From positions 1 to 64,000 of the forward strand of contig JAHJDP010000072.1 in the NCBI GenBank assembly GCA_018831195.1: 64,000 nt of DNA, written 5' to 3'. The position numbers and the translations under genes are program-made. The notes below the pieces were generated by a model. That model did no database searches. It saw only the letters and a list, made by a program, of their open reading frames with translations, and was not told where the DNA came from. Positions within the stretch are counted from its first letter, which is position 1; each line of letters opens with the position of its first letter. Positions 44,917-53,217 of this stretch are shown in pieces. This DNA is from Candidatus Eisenbacteria bacterium (GTDB lineage Bacteria; Eisenbacteria; RBG-16-71-46; CAIMUX01; JAHJDP01).

Positions 44917-45849
44917 TCAATCGCGGAAATTCTGTTGTTGTCCCTTCCACCGGCGCAGTAATCCACGGCGGAGTCTGGCGATCGCCACCTCCTTGGCTTT
45001 CGCCTCAACCTCCACGGTCATTTTGATCCCCTGCCACAAGAGCGGATAATCCCGCAATTGTATAAAGTCATGATGCCGGAAAGGCTGCGCCCCCTTCCAG
45101 CCATCCCGCGGACTTGAAATGTGCATGAGCGGCTCACGCCTCCAAGTGCGGAGTGCTTCGTAGGTCGCCTCTTCAATGGATAAACCGTCCGGATTGCAGC
45201 GATGGTGGTGCACGTCATAGACAAGCGGTATTTTTACCGCCTTGCACACGGGGAATAGATCAACCGGTGTAAAGATCCGATCGTCATTCTCAAGAGTCAA
45301 TCGCCGCCGTATCGCGGCCGGCAGCCGCCTCAGATTCATCGTCAATCGCCGCAGCGCCGCCGTTTTATCCCCATAGGCTCCGCCACCATGAATATTGATC
45401 ACATCGGCGCCGATCCATCCGGCCACCTCGGTTTGATATTCCAGTTCAGCGATCGAATTTGCGACGACCGATTCATCCGGGGATCCCGGCACGATAAATT
45501 GATCGGGATGAAAGGTCGCTCGCAGTCCATGCCGCTTTCTGATACGGCCGCAGTTCCTGAATTGGGAGACAATGATATCCCCGTTCGGTAAATCCGTCAT
45601 TGTATAACCGAACTGTGGATGGGTTTTCAGCGGAAGGATCCGGCTGCTGACGCGAAAGGAACCGATCTGATGGGTGGCGCAATATTCCAACGCCGCCGCC
45701 AAAGACTCTGCGTTGTGACGGCAGATATCTGAGATTATTCGGAGGCGTTCCGTATGTTTCAGCCGGCCGGCCAGCGCCGCCGTGATCGTTTTAAAATGAA
45801 TAGATTGATCTTGAAAGAGGCAGCAGAGCCCAAGCCGGTTTTTAAGCAC
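44917..45849 (-). CDS. uvsE: UV damage endonuclease
   Basis: The 310-residue protein matches UvsE/UVDE, a TIM-barrel nuclease that nicks DNA 5' to UV photoproducts and other lesions. Visible are RLGLCCLF at the start, FRVSSRILPLKTHPQFGY, LRATFHPDQFIVPGSPDE, a NIHGGGAYGDK segment, LTLENDDRIFTPVDL and VYDVHHHRCNP: the His, Glu and Asp metal ligands. GTG 45849 is the start. With UvrC at 53218 the window encodes two UV-repair routes. Confidence 0.9.
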   Translation of the reverse strand: MLKNRLGLCCLFQDQSIHFKTITAALAGRLKHTERLRIISDICRHNAESLAAALEYCATHQIGSFRVSSRILPLKTHPQFGYTMTDLPNGDIIVSQFRNCGRIRKRHGLRATFHPDQFIVPGSPDESVVANSIAELEYQTEVAGWIGADVINIHGGGAYGDKTAALRRLTMNLRRLPAAIRRRLTLENDDRIFTPVDLFPVCKAVKIPLVYDVHHHRCNPDGLSIEEATYEALRTWRREPLMHISSPRDGWKGAQPFRHHDFIQLRDYPLLWQGIKMTVEVEAKAKEVAIARLRRGLLRRWKGQQQNFRD

Positions 45850-45910
45850 GGTGATCCCTTTGATTCATCCTTCACAAACGGCTCCCGGCCCGAGCCGTAC
45901 CTATGACGAA

Positions 45911-45931
45911 GGAGCGGCCTTAAGCCGCTCC
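45911..45931 (-). terminator. weak terminator-like hairpin
   Basis: GGAGCGGC and GCCGCTCC (45911-45918 with 45924-45931) form an 8-bp stem with a 5-base loop, 52 bases after the stop of the TPR-like gene at 45983. The minus-strand continuation TTCGTC is only weakly T-rich, so termination is uncertain. Confidence 0.4.
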
Positions 45932-45982
45932 CCCTTCACAATCTTTGGAATACTCTTTGCAGCCCCCCCTCGCGCCCGCGGC

Positions 45983-46657
45983 CTACATCTTGGCCTCGAT
46001 CTCAGCGATCGTCATCTGAATCTCTGCGACCCGGTTGCGCGAGATCTTTTCCGCCATCGTCTCGGCTCTTTTGTACAAAGTGAGAGCGCGGGTCAGGTCA
46101 CCGGTCTCTCGCGCCGTTCGTCCGGCGTTCATGAGATTGGTCAGCGCATTATCCGAGACCTCTTCCCCGACGATCTCCTCATAAATACGGGAGGCTTCCA
46201 TCTTTTGACCGAGGGCCTCATAGGTGCTGGCAAGGCCCTTGCGGATCCCCGCCTTCAGGGTCGGATCTTCAACCCGGCTCAACGCCTCTTCAAAAGCGAC
46301 ACGCGCCCCTTCGGGATTCTGAAGGGCCAATTCGACATCGCCCAGCAGGGTATAGGCTTCACCCGCCGCCTGCGTCTGGCCGTACTGGGAGATTATGCTT
46401 TCCAAACCAGTCCGCGCTCTGCCCCACTGGCCTGTGGCGACTTCCGCCCGGGATTGGACTAACTCGGCGCCCGCATTGATTTCCGCCACCCGGCGGCCGT
46501 GCACAATGAGCAGAACAACGACCGCGATAACGACAATGGCGCCCACGCCGAGAGCCAGCCATCGTCCGTAATCGCGGCCGAAAGATAGTCCCTTTTGAAT
46601 AACATCCATCACGGGATCTTCCCGCAATTCCTGTTTTGTCATCCTCGGTGGTGTCAC
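45983..46657 (-). CDS. YfgM-like membrane-anchored TPR protein
   Basis: The 224-residue protein has a cytoplasmic start, one transmembrane helix (WLALGVGAIVVIAVVVLLIV, about 33-52) and a TPR-like helical domain (AGEAYTLLGDVELALQNPEG and ASTYEALGQKMEASRIYEEI). The layout resembles YfgM/tetratricopeptide proteins linked to periplasmic chaperone traffic. GTG 46657 has GGGGGAGAAAC upstream; ATG 46642 lacks one. It starts 14 bases after the larger gene at 46671-48242 and is probably cotranscribed with it. Confidence 0.7.
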   Translation of the reverse strand: MTPPRMTKQELREDPVMDVIQKGLSFGRDYGRWLALGVGAIVVIAVVVLLIVHGRRVAEINAGAELVQSRAEVATGQWGRARTGLESIISQYGQTQAAGEAYTLLGDVELALQNPEGARVAFEEALSRVEDPTLKAGIRKGLASTYEALGQKMEASRIYEEIVGEEVSDNALTNLMNAGRTARETGDLTRALTLYKRAETMAEKISRNRVAEIQMTIAEIEAKM

Positions 46658-46670
46658 CGTTTCTCCCCCC

Positions 46671-48242
46671 CTAGTTTGCGGCCTTCAACTCCTGCAGCAA
46701 CAGCGTCGCATCAATGGTCGCGGCGCCCCACTCTTGTGCCCATGCATCGTACCTTTTCGTGAAACCTTCATTTGCAACAACATCCAAGAACTTGCCGGTT
46801 CGCTTGTTCGAATACCATTCCGCACCGGCATCCTCGATGATCTTCTTGCGCATATATGGCTCTATCGCCGCAGCCATCAGCCTTCCGCCTGACAGAAAGC
46901 GATCATTTGAAAGAAGATAAAAGGCCTCTTCGTTTCCGGTTTGAATAATCTTGGTCGCTTCCTCCATCTGTTGCGTATATTCCTTCATAGATGTCTTCGT
47001 ATCTTGATGGATTTTCAGCTGGAAGAGATACATCCCGGCGGCTTCCCTCAACTCATAGAGGCGCATGAAACGCATCGCCTCTTGATAATCAGCCATTTGA
47101 CTCTCTTTGAGATGGAGATTCTTGTTAATCCAAGCCGGCTCATTCATCAAGCTTATCATGAAATCACCGAAAACCATCGACATGATCGGAAGACCGAGAT
47201 AACGATCCTCAAACGGCAACTTGTTATTGATGTCATAGTAGTAGAGCGCCTCGCCCATCTTGCGCATATAGGCTCGGTAATCATCGACACCCCCGTCGGG
47301 GATCATCGTGATTCGTGTATTGCGGTCGTTCTCAATTGAGAAAGTATGAGCTTGGGGATCCTTCCCCTCGCGGTCTTTGAAATCGGTTCTGAGATACTTC
47401 TTGTCATTCAACTTGAATCCGATATGACCCATGGCGTCACTTACCATGCTTTCGAGATTATTAACCGGGAAGACATCATCAAGATGAGGCTGAGCGAGGA
47501 GATAAGGTGCATCAAAAGCCCTGACCCGCTTCAGCTCCATCCCCAGAACCTTCTGGCTCATCGTTTCCATCAGCGCCGTGTACTCGGCGTCGGTTCCCTC
47601 AAGAATCGCTTTGGCCAGGGCTGTCATCCCGTCACGATCCCAGCCATGCGCCTCCGCGATAAAGTCATAATAGTTATCAATGCCGAGGGGCTTGCTGTAT
47701 TCATCCAGATCAATCTCGACATTGAGTAGATAAACATTAGCGTTTGTTATCAGTTCCTTGCCGGCAAGATAGAGAATACGACGCTCACTCTGATCCGGCG
47801 TCTGGCGGAGAGTCTCCCAAAAACGGCGGAAGATCAGGTCTTTATCACCGACCGTGATGCTGGCGTTTTTGACGTAGTCGAGATAATTGTCAAGTGTCGG
47901 CGCGACACTGGCCCAGATGGTTTGTTCCTTGAGGAAGTTCAATGTTTTCTGCTGGCGGGCCCTTTCAGCTGGATCCGTCACCTTTGCAACCAGTCCGGCG
48001 ACCTGTTGAACCTTGACCGTTCCTAAAAGATAGGCGTAATCACGATGGACCCGATCCATCTGGGATTTCCCGCCCATTCCGAGAGCTTCGTACCAAGCGC
48101 CCTCTACCTTCGAGGCCAGCTCCTCACATTTCTCGCGGATTCGGTCGATCTCCTCGGCCGAAACCGAGCCCACCATGGCGAGCAGCAAGCCCAATGCCAG
48201 AAACGTCATTCCGATACGCCGCATCTTTCCGACGCCATTCAT
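46671..48242 (-). CDS. secreted peptidase-M3/M32-like protein with a lost zinc motif
   Basis: The 523-residue protein has a signal peptide (cleaved after VSAE, near residue 30) and an all-helical body resembling M3/M32-fold metallopeptidases. At the expected zinc site after DGGVDDYRAY (316-325), related proteins have HEAGHA; here it reads RKMGEA (327-332), with neither histidine. A later EPAWINKNLHLKESQMADYQ region is also reminiscent of the fold. It is probably a pseudoenzyme with a binding or structural role. GGAGAGG lies upstream of ATG 48242. The fold call is from memory of related families. Confidence 0.55.
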   Translation of the reverse strand: MNGVGKMRRIGMTFLALGLLLAMVGSVSAEEIDRIREKCEELASKVEGAWYEALGMGGKSQMDRVHRDYAYLLGTVKVQQVAGLVAKVTDPAERARQQKTLNFLKEQTIWASVAPTLDNYLDYVKNASITVGDKDLIFRRFWETLRQTPDQSERRILYLAGKELITNANVYLLNVEIDLDEYSKPLGIDNYYDFIAEAHGWDRDGMTALAKAILEGTDAEYTALMETMSQKVLGMELKRVRAFDAPYLLAQPHLDDVFPVNNLESMVSDAMGHIGFKLNDKKYLRTDFKDREGKDPQAHTFSIENDRNTRITMIPDGGVDDYRAYMRKMGEALYYYDINNKLPFEDRYLGLPIMSMVFGDFMISLMNEPAWINKNLHLKESQMADYQEAMRFMRLYELREAAGMYLFQLKIHQDTKTSMKEYTQQMEEATKIIQTGNEEAFYLLSNDRFLSGGRLMAAAIEPYMRKKIIEDAGAEWYSNKRTGKFLDVVANEGFTKRYDAWAQEWGAATIDATLLLQELKAAN

Positions 48243-48261
48243 AATCTACCTCTCCTTGCCG

Positions 48262-49362
48262 TCATGAAGCGACTCGCCGTCCCCTTTTCTCAGCGGCCCC
48301 GGCTTCCAGATCGCCGCAGGTTGCGCAGAGAAAGCCACCCTCAAAAGGAACAACGAATCCACCCGTCTCTTTACGGCATTCAACGCACAGGGTACTCCGC
48401 CAATCGGTACCGCTATGATCGGCTACAAGCCAGGATTGAACACCACGAACTTTCCTCTTATCTTTGCTTTTGCTTCGAACAGCCACCCGCATCGCCTGCA
48501 AACCCCAGCGAGGGCGGTACAAGACGCCGACGGCACTCAATCGTACAATGGTGCGCGGTTTCAAGTACTCCGTCGCCTCTTGGATTCTCCGTTTCCAGTC
48601 GAGTTGGAGCAGCCGTATCTTTTCCTCTCGCTCCGCTATCGTCAGTTGATTTCGGCGATTTCCCTTTCGCACCTCTTCAATCAACTGCCGGTAGTAATTC
48701 TCAATGTTGCCAATCTCGTCCTTGAGTTCCAATTCATGCCGGTACTTTGTTTTTAGTACCCTCTTTCTCAATCTTTGATCCAAAATAGATAAGCCCCACT
48801 TTAGCAGCGGCTTCATATCGGGCACCGGTAGAACCAATCTTTCGTTTGCGGGCTCAGCGCTCCCCTTTTCCCAGTTTTTTATCTCAGCTATTCCGTCGCC
48901 GATATGTTCGCCCGTCCAGGGATCCAGAAGGAAAGTCTCGAGATCATCAGGCGCTTCCATCGTGGAATTCTGGATAATGTAGGCCATATAAATGAGCGGG
49001 CTGAAGATCGCCTGCGGATCGGACCAACTCCATCCCTCTTCCAAATCGGGGGCTCGATTTTTGGAGGGACTGCGCCCCTTCTTTCGCGGCAGTGTTTCAT
49101 AGCGGATAGAGTACCGCGCCCGGATCCGGCAAAGCTGGAATAGGTTCTCCAAGAAGGGATGGCCGATCGTCATTAATTCCGATTCCGGTTCCTTTTGATG
49201 AGCCTTTTGTGTAAAAGAGAGCAGTATCTTATTAGAGTGCCATTGGAGCGGCAAATCCTTCGGTAGTTTCACCTCGAGGAGCTGATCGCCTCGGCTCTTA
49301 ATCTTGGCGCCCTGCTCCTCAAGAAATATCTCGACAAATGTTTTCAATTGAGAGGCTTTCAC
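48262..49362 (-). CDS. zinc-ribbon partner of the SNF2 helicase, unknown function
   Basis: I do not recognise the family of this 366-residue protein. It has an N-terminal alpha/beta region, a central coiled coil (about 205-270, many Glu/Arg), a KPRTIVRLSAVGVLYRPRW segment and a C-terminal zinc ribbon with CVEC and CATC knuckles (near 325-352). GTG 49362 overlaps the helicase stop (GTGA) and has AAAGGAG upstream, so it is translationally coupled to the SNF2 gene. It may be its regulator or nucleic-acid adaptor. Confidence 0.7.
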   Translation of the reverse strand: MKASQLKTFVEIFLEEQGAKIKSRGDQLLEVKLPKDLPLQWHSNKILLSFTQKAHQKEPESELMTIGHPFLENLFQLCRIRARYSIRYETLPRKKGRSPSKNRAPDLEEGWSWSDPQAIFSPLIYMAYIIQNSTMEAPDDLETFLLDPWTGEHIGDGIAEIKNWEKGSAEPANERLVLPVPDMKPLLKWGLSILDQRLRKRVLKTKYRHELELKDEIGNIENYYRQLIEEVRKGNRRNQLTIAEREEKIRLLQLDWKRRIQEATEYLKPRTIVRLSAVGVLYRPRWGLQAMRVAVRSKSKDKRKVRGVQSWLVADHSGTDWRSTLCVECRKETGGFVVPFEGGFLCATCGDLEAGAAEKRGRRVAS

Positions 49363-51413
49363 TGCGTGCTCCTTTCAATCAATTCGCCTCTCTGCATGTC
49401 GAATATCTCTTCATCGCAGTTGCGGACATGTTCATAGCGCTTCTGCGCCATGATTAATTCATCGCCAAGGCGGTCGAAGGCTATTTCACGCTCTTTCTGT
49501 TCGCGTGTATGGGCCCAGATCTCAAAGACCCGGTTTTCAAAGGCCTGTTCGTGATCCCAGTGGCCCAGCACCATCTCCATCTCACCAATCACCAGTTCAA
49601 ACATATTAACCTTGCGGTGCAAAATCCAAAGGACATGCGATTCAACGGTATCCTGCGCCGCTAGGTTATACACTGTGACATCCTTTTTTTGACCCAGGCG
49701 GTGAACCCGCCCGATCCGCTGCTCGAGCCGCATGGGGTTCCATGGCAAATCATAGTTAACGACAATATTTGCAAACTGAAGGTTCCGCCCTTCGCCTCCC
49801 GACTCTGTGCTCAGAAGGATCGGGGCCTTTCCTTTGAACGATTCAACGGCGGCATCTTTATTTTTCGGTGAGAGCCCCCCATGGAAGATGGCCGGATTCA
49901 CGCCGCGCTCCTTCAATTCCTTCTCGATGAAATGCAGGGTCCGCCGGAATTGTGTAAATAGGAGGATCTTTTCTTTCTTTTTAATCAGCTGATCCTCAAT
50001 GATCTCCCATAACTTCTCAAACTTATTATGAATCTTTACCGACTCGGCCAGCTCCGCCAGCTCGCTGATCCGCCGCTGGTGCTGCGGCAACCGTTTTGCC
50101 CGCTGGACAAGCCGCAATGTTCCCGCGGCGGCGGCTGTTGATGAGCCGATCTCTTTCTGCAATACGATAAGGAAGAAGTGCCAGCGACGGAAATCATCAT
50201 CCTCGGAATCGGTCGCGAGATCGTAGATGAAGTCGGAGACGCCTTCATAGAGCAGCTTCTCTTCCCGTGACAATTCCAGCGGCACCGATAGGATCTCCCG
50301 CTTGGGAAAAGTCAAATTCGTCTGGCTGCGCGTGGTGCGAATCATGACATCCGACAAAAGACGCGACAGCTCCCGCGTATTCTTTGGAAGCCGTTTATCG
50401 CCGCGGACCATGAACTTTTTGCGGAAAGCGCGATATGTACCCAGTGTTCCCGGACGCAGCAGTGTCACGAGATTATATAACTCGCGCAGATCGTTCTGCA
50501 CCGGTGTCGCCGTAACAAGCAGCACATACTTCAGCGACAGCGACTCGATGAACTTCCAAGCCTGCGTCAAATGGTTTCGAAGCCGGTGGGCTTCATCGAC
50601 GACGAGCAGATCAAAATTCTGTTCACGAATCGCATTACGATTCCGCGCGCCTTTCGCCGTGTCGAGCGAGGCCAGCAAAAAGGGATGGTCGCCCCAGTTG
50701 TCACCCCGCGAGAAGATGCGGAACGGTAGATCAAATTTGTGTTCCAGCTCCTGCCGCCACTGCGTCAGCAAAGAAACAGGAACGAGAACCAAGGCGCGGC
50801 GCACCAGTCCGCGCAGGACAAGCTCTTTGAGAACCAGCCCGGTCTCGACGGTTTTGCCCAGCCCGACCTCATCGGCCAAGAGGGCCCGCCCCTTCATATG
50901 CCGCAGAACCCGCAGACAGGCCTTGATCTGATAATCGTAATGATCGACATCCTTCGAGGCGCCGAGGGCGAGCAGGGTATCAAACCCCTTTGACAAGGCC
51001 AGCCGCTCACCCTGGTGATGCAGCACGAAACAGCGCTGGCTTGTCACTTCCTGCTTTTTAAGATCGAGCACCCACTCGAGGCTTTCTTCATCAAGATCGA
51101 CAAATTCGCGCGAGGCAAACTCAAAGAATGGTTCTTTAACTTTTGCGACGGCCGTATTTTTCGTCGTTTTCTTCTTTTCAGATTTTGACTCTTTTTCGGC
51201 GGGGACAACGGCATCAGCCGTCTCCGCCTTGCCATCCGTTCCCGGGACACGGAGCTGCGGATGGATCGAGGTGACCTTGCGGACCGTGTCGCCAAAAGCA
51301 ACCTCTAAAATATCGAAAAAGGGTCTTGAGCGCACTTCAACAACGAGACCCTCACCGAAAAGCTCGTGAAAGACCTTGTCACCGACTTTGTAACGTACAA
51401 CTTCTTTGGTCAT
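49359..51413 (-). CDS. SNF2/RapA-family helicase-like ATPase
   Basis: The ~684-residue protein opens with a PcrA C-terminal-like tudor domain (YKVGDKVFHELFGEGLVVEV) and a charged linker, then an SNF2 core: ADEVGLGKTVETGLVLKEL (motif I), VVDEAHRLRN (motif II, DEAH), VTATPVQN (III), TESGGEGRNLQFANIVV (V) and RIGRVHRLGQKKDVTVYNL (VI). Bacterial members remodel stalled polymerase or act in defence systems. ATG 51413 follows AAGGATG; a TTG at 51440 is possible. It is the first gene of a coupled pair with the zinc-ribbon protein. Confidence 0.88.
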   Translation of the reverse strand: MTKEVVRYKVGDKVFHELFGEGLVVEVRSRPFFDILEVAFGDTVRKVTSIHPQLRVPGTDGKAETADAVVPAEKESKSEKKKTTKNTAVAKVKEPFFEFASREFVDLDEESLEWVLDLKKQEVTSQRCFVLHHQGERLALSKGFDTLLALGASKDVDHYDYQIKACLRVLRHMKGRALLADEVGLGKTVETGLVLKELVLRGLVRRALVLVPVSLLTQWRQELEHKFDLPFRIFSRGDNWGDHPFLLASLDTAKGARNRNAIREQNFDLLVVDEAHRLRNHLTQAWKFIESLSLKYVLLVTATPVQNDLRELYNLVTLLRPGTLGTYRAFRKKFMVRGDKRLPKNTRELSRLLSDVMIRTTRSQTNLTFPKREILSVPLELSREEKLLYEGVSDFIYDLATDSEDDDFRRWHFFLIVLQKEIGSSTAAAAGTLRLVQRAKRLPQHQRRISELAELAESVKIHNKFEKLWEIIEDQLIKKKEKILLFTQFRRTLHFIEKELKERGVNPAIFHGGLSPKNKDAAVESFKGKAPILLSTESGGEGRNLQFANIVVNYDLPWNPMRLEQRIGRVHRLGQKKDVTVYNLAAQDTVESHVLWILHRKVNMFELVIGEMEMVLGHWDHEQAFENRVFEIWAHTREQKEREIAFDRLGDELIMAQKRYEHVRNCDEEIFDMQRGELIERSTQ

Positions 51414-51476
51414 AACATCCTTGCCCACATCAATCCTCAAACAGTGAGTCTATTTCGAACAAACTAATTCGTATAT

Positions 51477-52139
51477 CTACTTTGTATAATAATGCAAACC
51501 GATGGCCACCTCGCCCGACCCCGTCAGCGTCGGCTCGGAACGGTACCCGTAGGCCCTTATGCTGAAATCGATCGCCGCGCGGCGTCCGACAAAGTACTCA
51601 ATCCCACCCCCCACGCTGATCACGAGATCCTCGCCGGGGAATATGTCCTGTTCGAGTTCCCGTCCGCTCACCGGCTCTTTGGTGATCTCCCGGATGACCG
51701 GGCGGAAAAGCCCCGCGCCGAAAACGATATATCTCGACGTCCGCGTCGGGCGATGGAAATAGAGGTAATAATCCAGCATGTAAAGTGTCATCTGCAGCTG
51801 TTTGGGATACGCGCTGCCAAGCCCGCTCTTGCGGCGATAGCGCTGATCCTCGAGCGACAGTCCGAAAGCGCGATTGCGGGCTGTGCTGTACTTCAGCCGG
51901 ATCGCGATCCCCTCGCCGGACTCAAAAAGCTTCGGCCAGGCGCCGAAGACGACATCCTCAGGCAGCTCTTCCGTCTGGCCATTGATCATTCCGTACTGCA
52001 GCTGAAAACCAAGGCTGATGGTGTTGCGGGGCTGTTCATAGGCCAGCGCTGCGGGAAGCCAAAGATGAAACACGGCAGCCGCAACGACCGCCACGAGACT
52101 CGGCAACACCGGTCTGGAGATGGTATCATATCTCTTCAT
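51477..52139 (-). CDS. outer-membrane beta-barrel protein
   Basis: The ~220-residue protein has a signal peptide ending ALAYEQ and then alternating amphipathic beta strands (NTISLGFQLQYGM, GIAIRLKYSTARNRAFGLSL, ISVGGGIEYFVGRRAAIDFS), ending with the aromatic C-terminal strand GEVAIGLHYYTK. This is a typical small OmpA/OmpW-like barrel; ligand unknown. ATG 52139 gives a normal signal peptide; a GTG at 52178, coupled to the xerD stop as GTGA, would extend it by 13 residues. Confidence 0.75.
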   Translation of the reverse strand: MKRYDTISRPVLPSLVAVVAAAVFHLWLPAALAYEQPRNTISLGFQLQYGMINGQTEELPEDVVFGAWPKLFESGEGIAIRLKYSTARNRAFGLSLEDQRYRRKSGLGSAYPKQLQMTLYMLDYYLYFHRPTRTSRYIVFGAGLFRPVIREITKEPVSGRELEQDIFPGEDLVISVGGGIEYFVGRRAAIDFSIRAYGYRSEPTLTGSGEVAIGLHYYTK

Positions 52140-52174
52140 CTGAATCCGTCTTCTCCAACCCCGCGATCTCTCGA

Positions 52175-53137
52175 TCACGTACCTACTTTAACATTCGCCT
52201 TGACCGGCGCCTTCGCTATCATCCCTTCCCGCGCTCCAACCTGCGCCCGGGGATGAGCCTGTCGATAGGCCTGCCTTAAGCGATCTCTCTCGACTGCCGT
52301 GTAAATCTCGGTTGTAGAGATCTTGGCGTGTCCCAAGTACTCCTGCACCACACGCAATCCAGCGCCGCCATCGAGCAAATGCGTGGCAGAGGAATGGCGC
52401 AGAACATGCGGATGGATCCCGTTGGGATCCAATCCGGCCTTCAAGGCCAGCTCCCGCAGGATCCTCCAGAAACCGGATCGTCCCAGCGGCCGGCCTTTGG
52501 CGTTTAAGAAAATGGCACCGGGATCCCGCTGGTTCTTCAGCAGACCCGGGCGACCCTCCTCGAGATAGGCGGTCAGGGCCTCCTCCGCCGGACGCCCGAC
52601 AGGGACGACCCTTTCTCGGGAACCTTTCCCTAAAACCCGCAACCAAAGGCCATCTTCCGCACGAATGATGGAGGATTTATCCAATCCGACAAGCTCGGTT
52701 ACGCGTAATGCCGCCCCATACCCTATCTCAATCAGGGCGACATTGCGAGTGTCCAATCGCCCGCCGGAGGCCGCGGCTGCCAATATCTGCTCGATCTCAT
52801 CCCGGCTCAGAATGCGCGGCAAGGGCCGCAAAACCTTCTGGCCACGCAACTCCAGGGTCGGGTCATCTTCCCGATACCCCTCGCGACAGAGATATTTATG
52901 GAAGGCCCGCAATGAGGATGATGCCCGCGCCACCGTCGACGAAGCCCGTCCCTCCCCTCTCAAGCAATTCAAATACCTTACCACGTCCGATTCCTGAGAA
53001 CAGCATGGATTCTTCTTTTCTTTCTCTTCCAGGTACCGGAAGTAGCTCTCGAGATCAGCCCGATAGGCCTCGACCGTGCGTGGTGAGGATCGGCGCACCA
53101 GCCGCAACTCTTCCAGATACGGTTCCAAAAGGTTCAT
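52175..53137 (-). CDS. xerD: tyrosine recombinase XerD
   Basis: The ~320-residue recombinase has a SAM-like N-terminal domain (PRTVEAYRADLESYFRYL) and a catalytic domain with the full set: Arg in ALRVTELVGL, Lys in VLGKGSRERVVP, HxxR in HPHVLRHSSATHLL, His in YLGHAKISTTEIY and the nucleophile Tyr of IYTAV. It resolves chromosome dimers at dif; both length and motifs are those of a Xer housekeeping enzyme rather than a phage integrase. ATG 53137 (MNLLEPYL) is preferred over TTG 53203. It lies just downstream of uvrC on the same strand. Confidence 0.88.
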   Translation of the reverse strand: MNLLEPYLEELRLVRRSSPRTVEAYRADLESYFRYLEEKEKKNPCCSQESDVVRYLNCLRGEGRASSTVARASSSLRAFHKYLCREGYREDDPTLELRGQKVLRPLPRILSRDEIEQILAAAASGGRLDTRNVALIEIGYGAALRVTELVGLDKSSIIRAEDGLWLRVLGKGSRERVVPVGRPAEEALTAYLEEGRPGLLKNQRDPGAIFLNAKGRPLGRSGFWRILRELALKAGLDPNGIHPHVLRHSSATHLLDGGAGLRVVQEYLGHAKISTTEIYTAVERDRLRQAYRQAHPRAQVGAREGMIAKAPVKANVKVGT

Positions 53138-53217
53138 CCGGTCACTTCCTGTGCCGACAACTTCAAAACCCTGTGCTCTCCGCTTTGATGCCGTCCCTGC
53201 CAAGACACTTAAAGTAA

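Noticed and set aside
44910-44926. Hairpin CCGCG/CGCGG between the convergent M16 and UvsE genes
   Set aside because: Only 5 bp, no T run on either side and it overlaps the UvsE 3' end; too weak to call a terminator.
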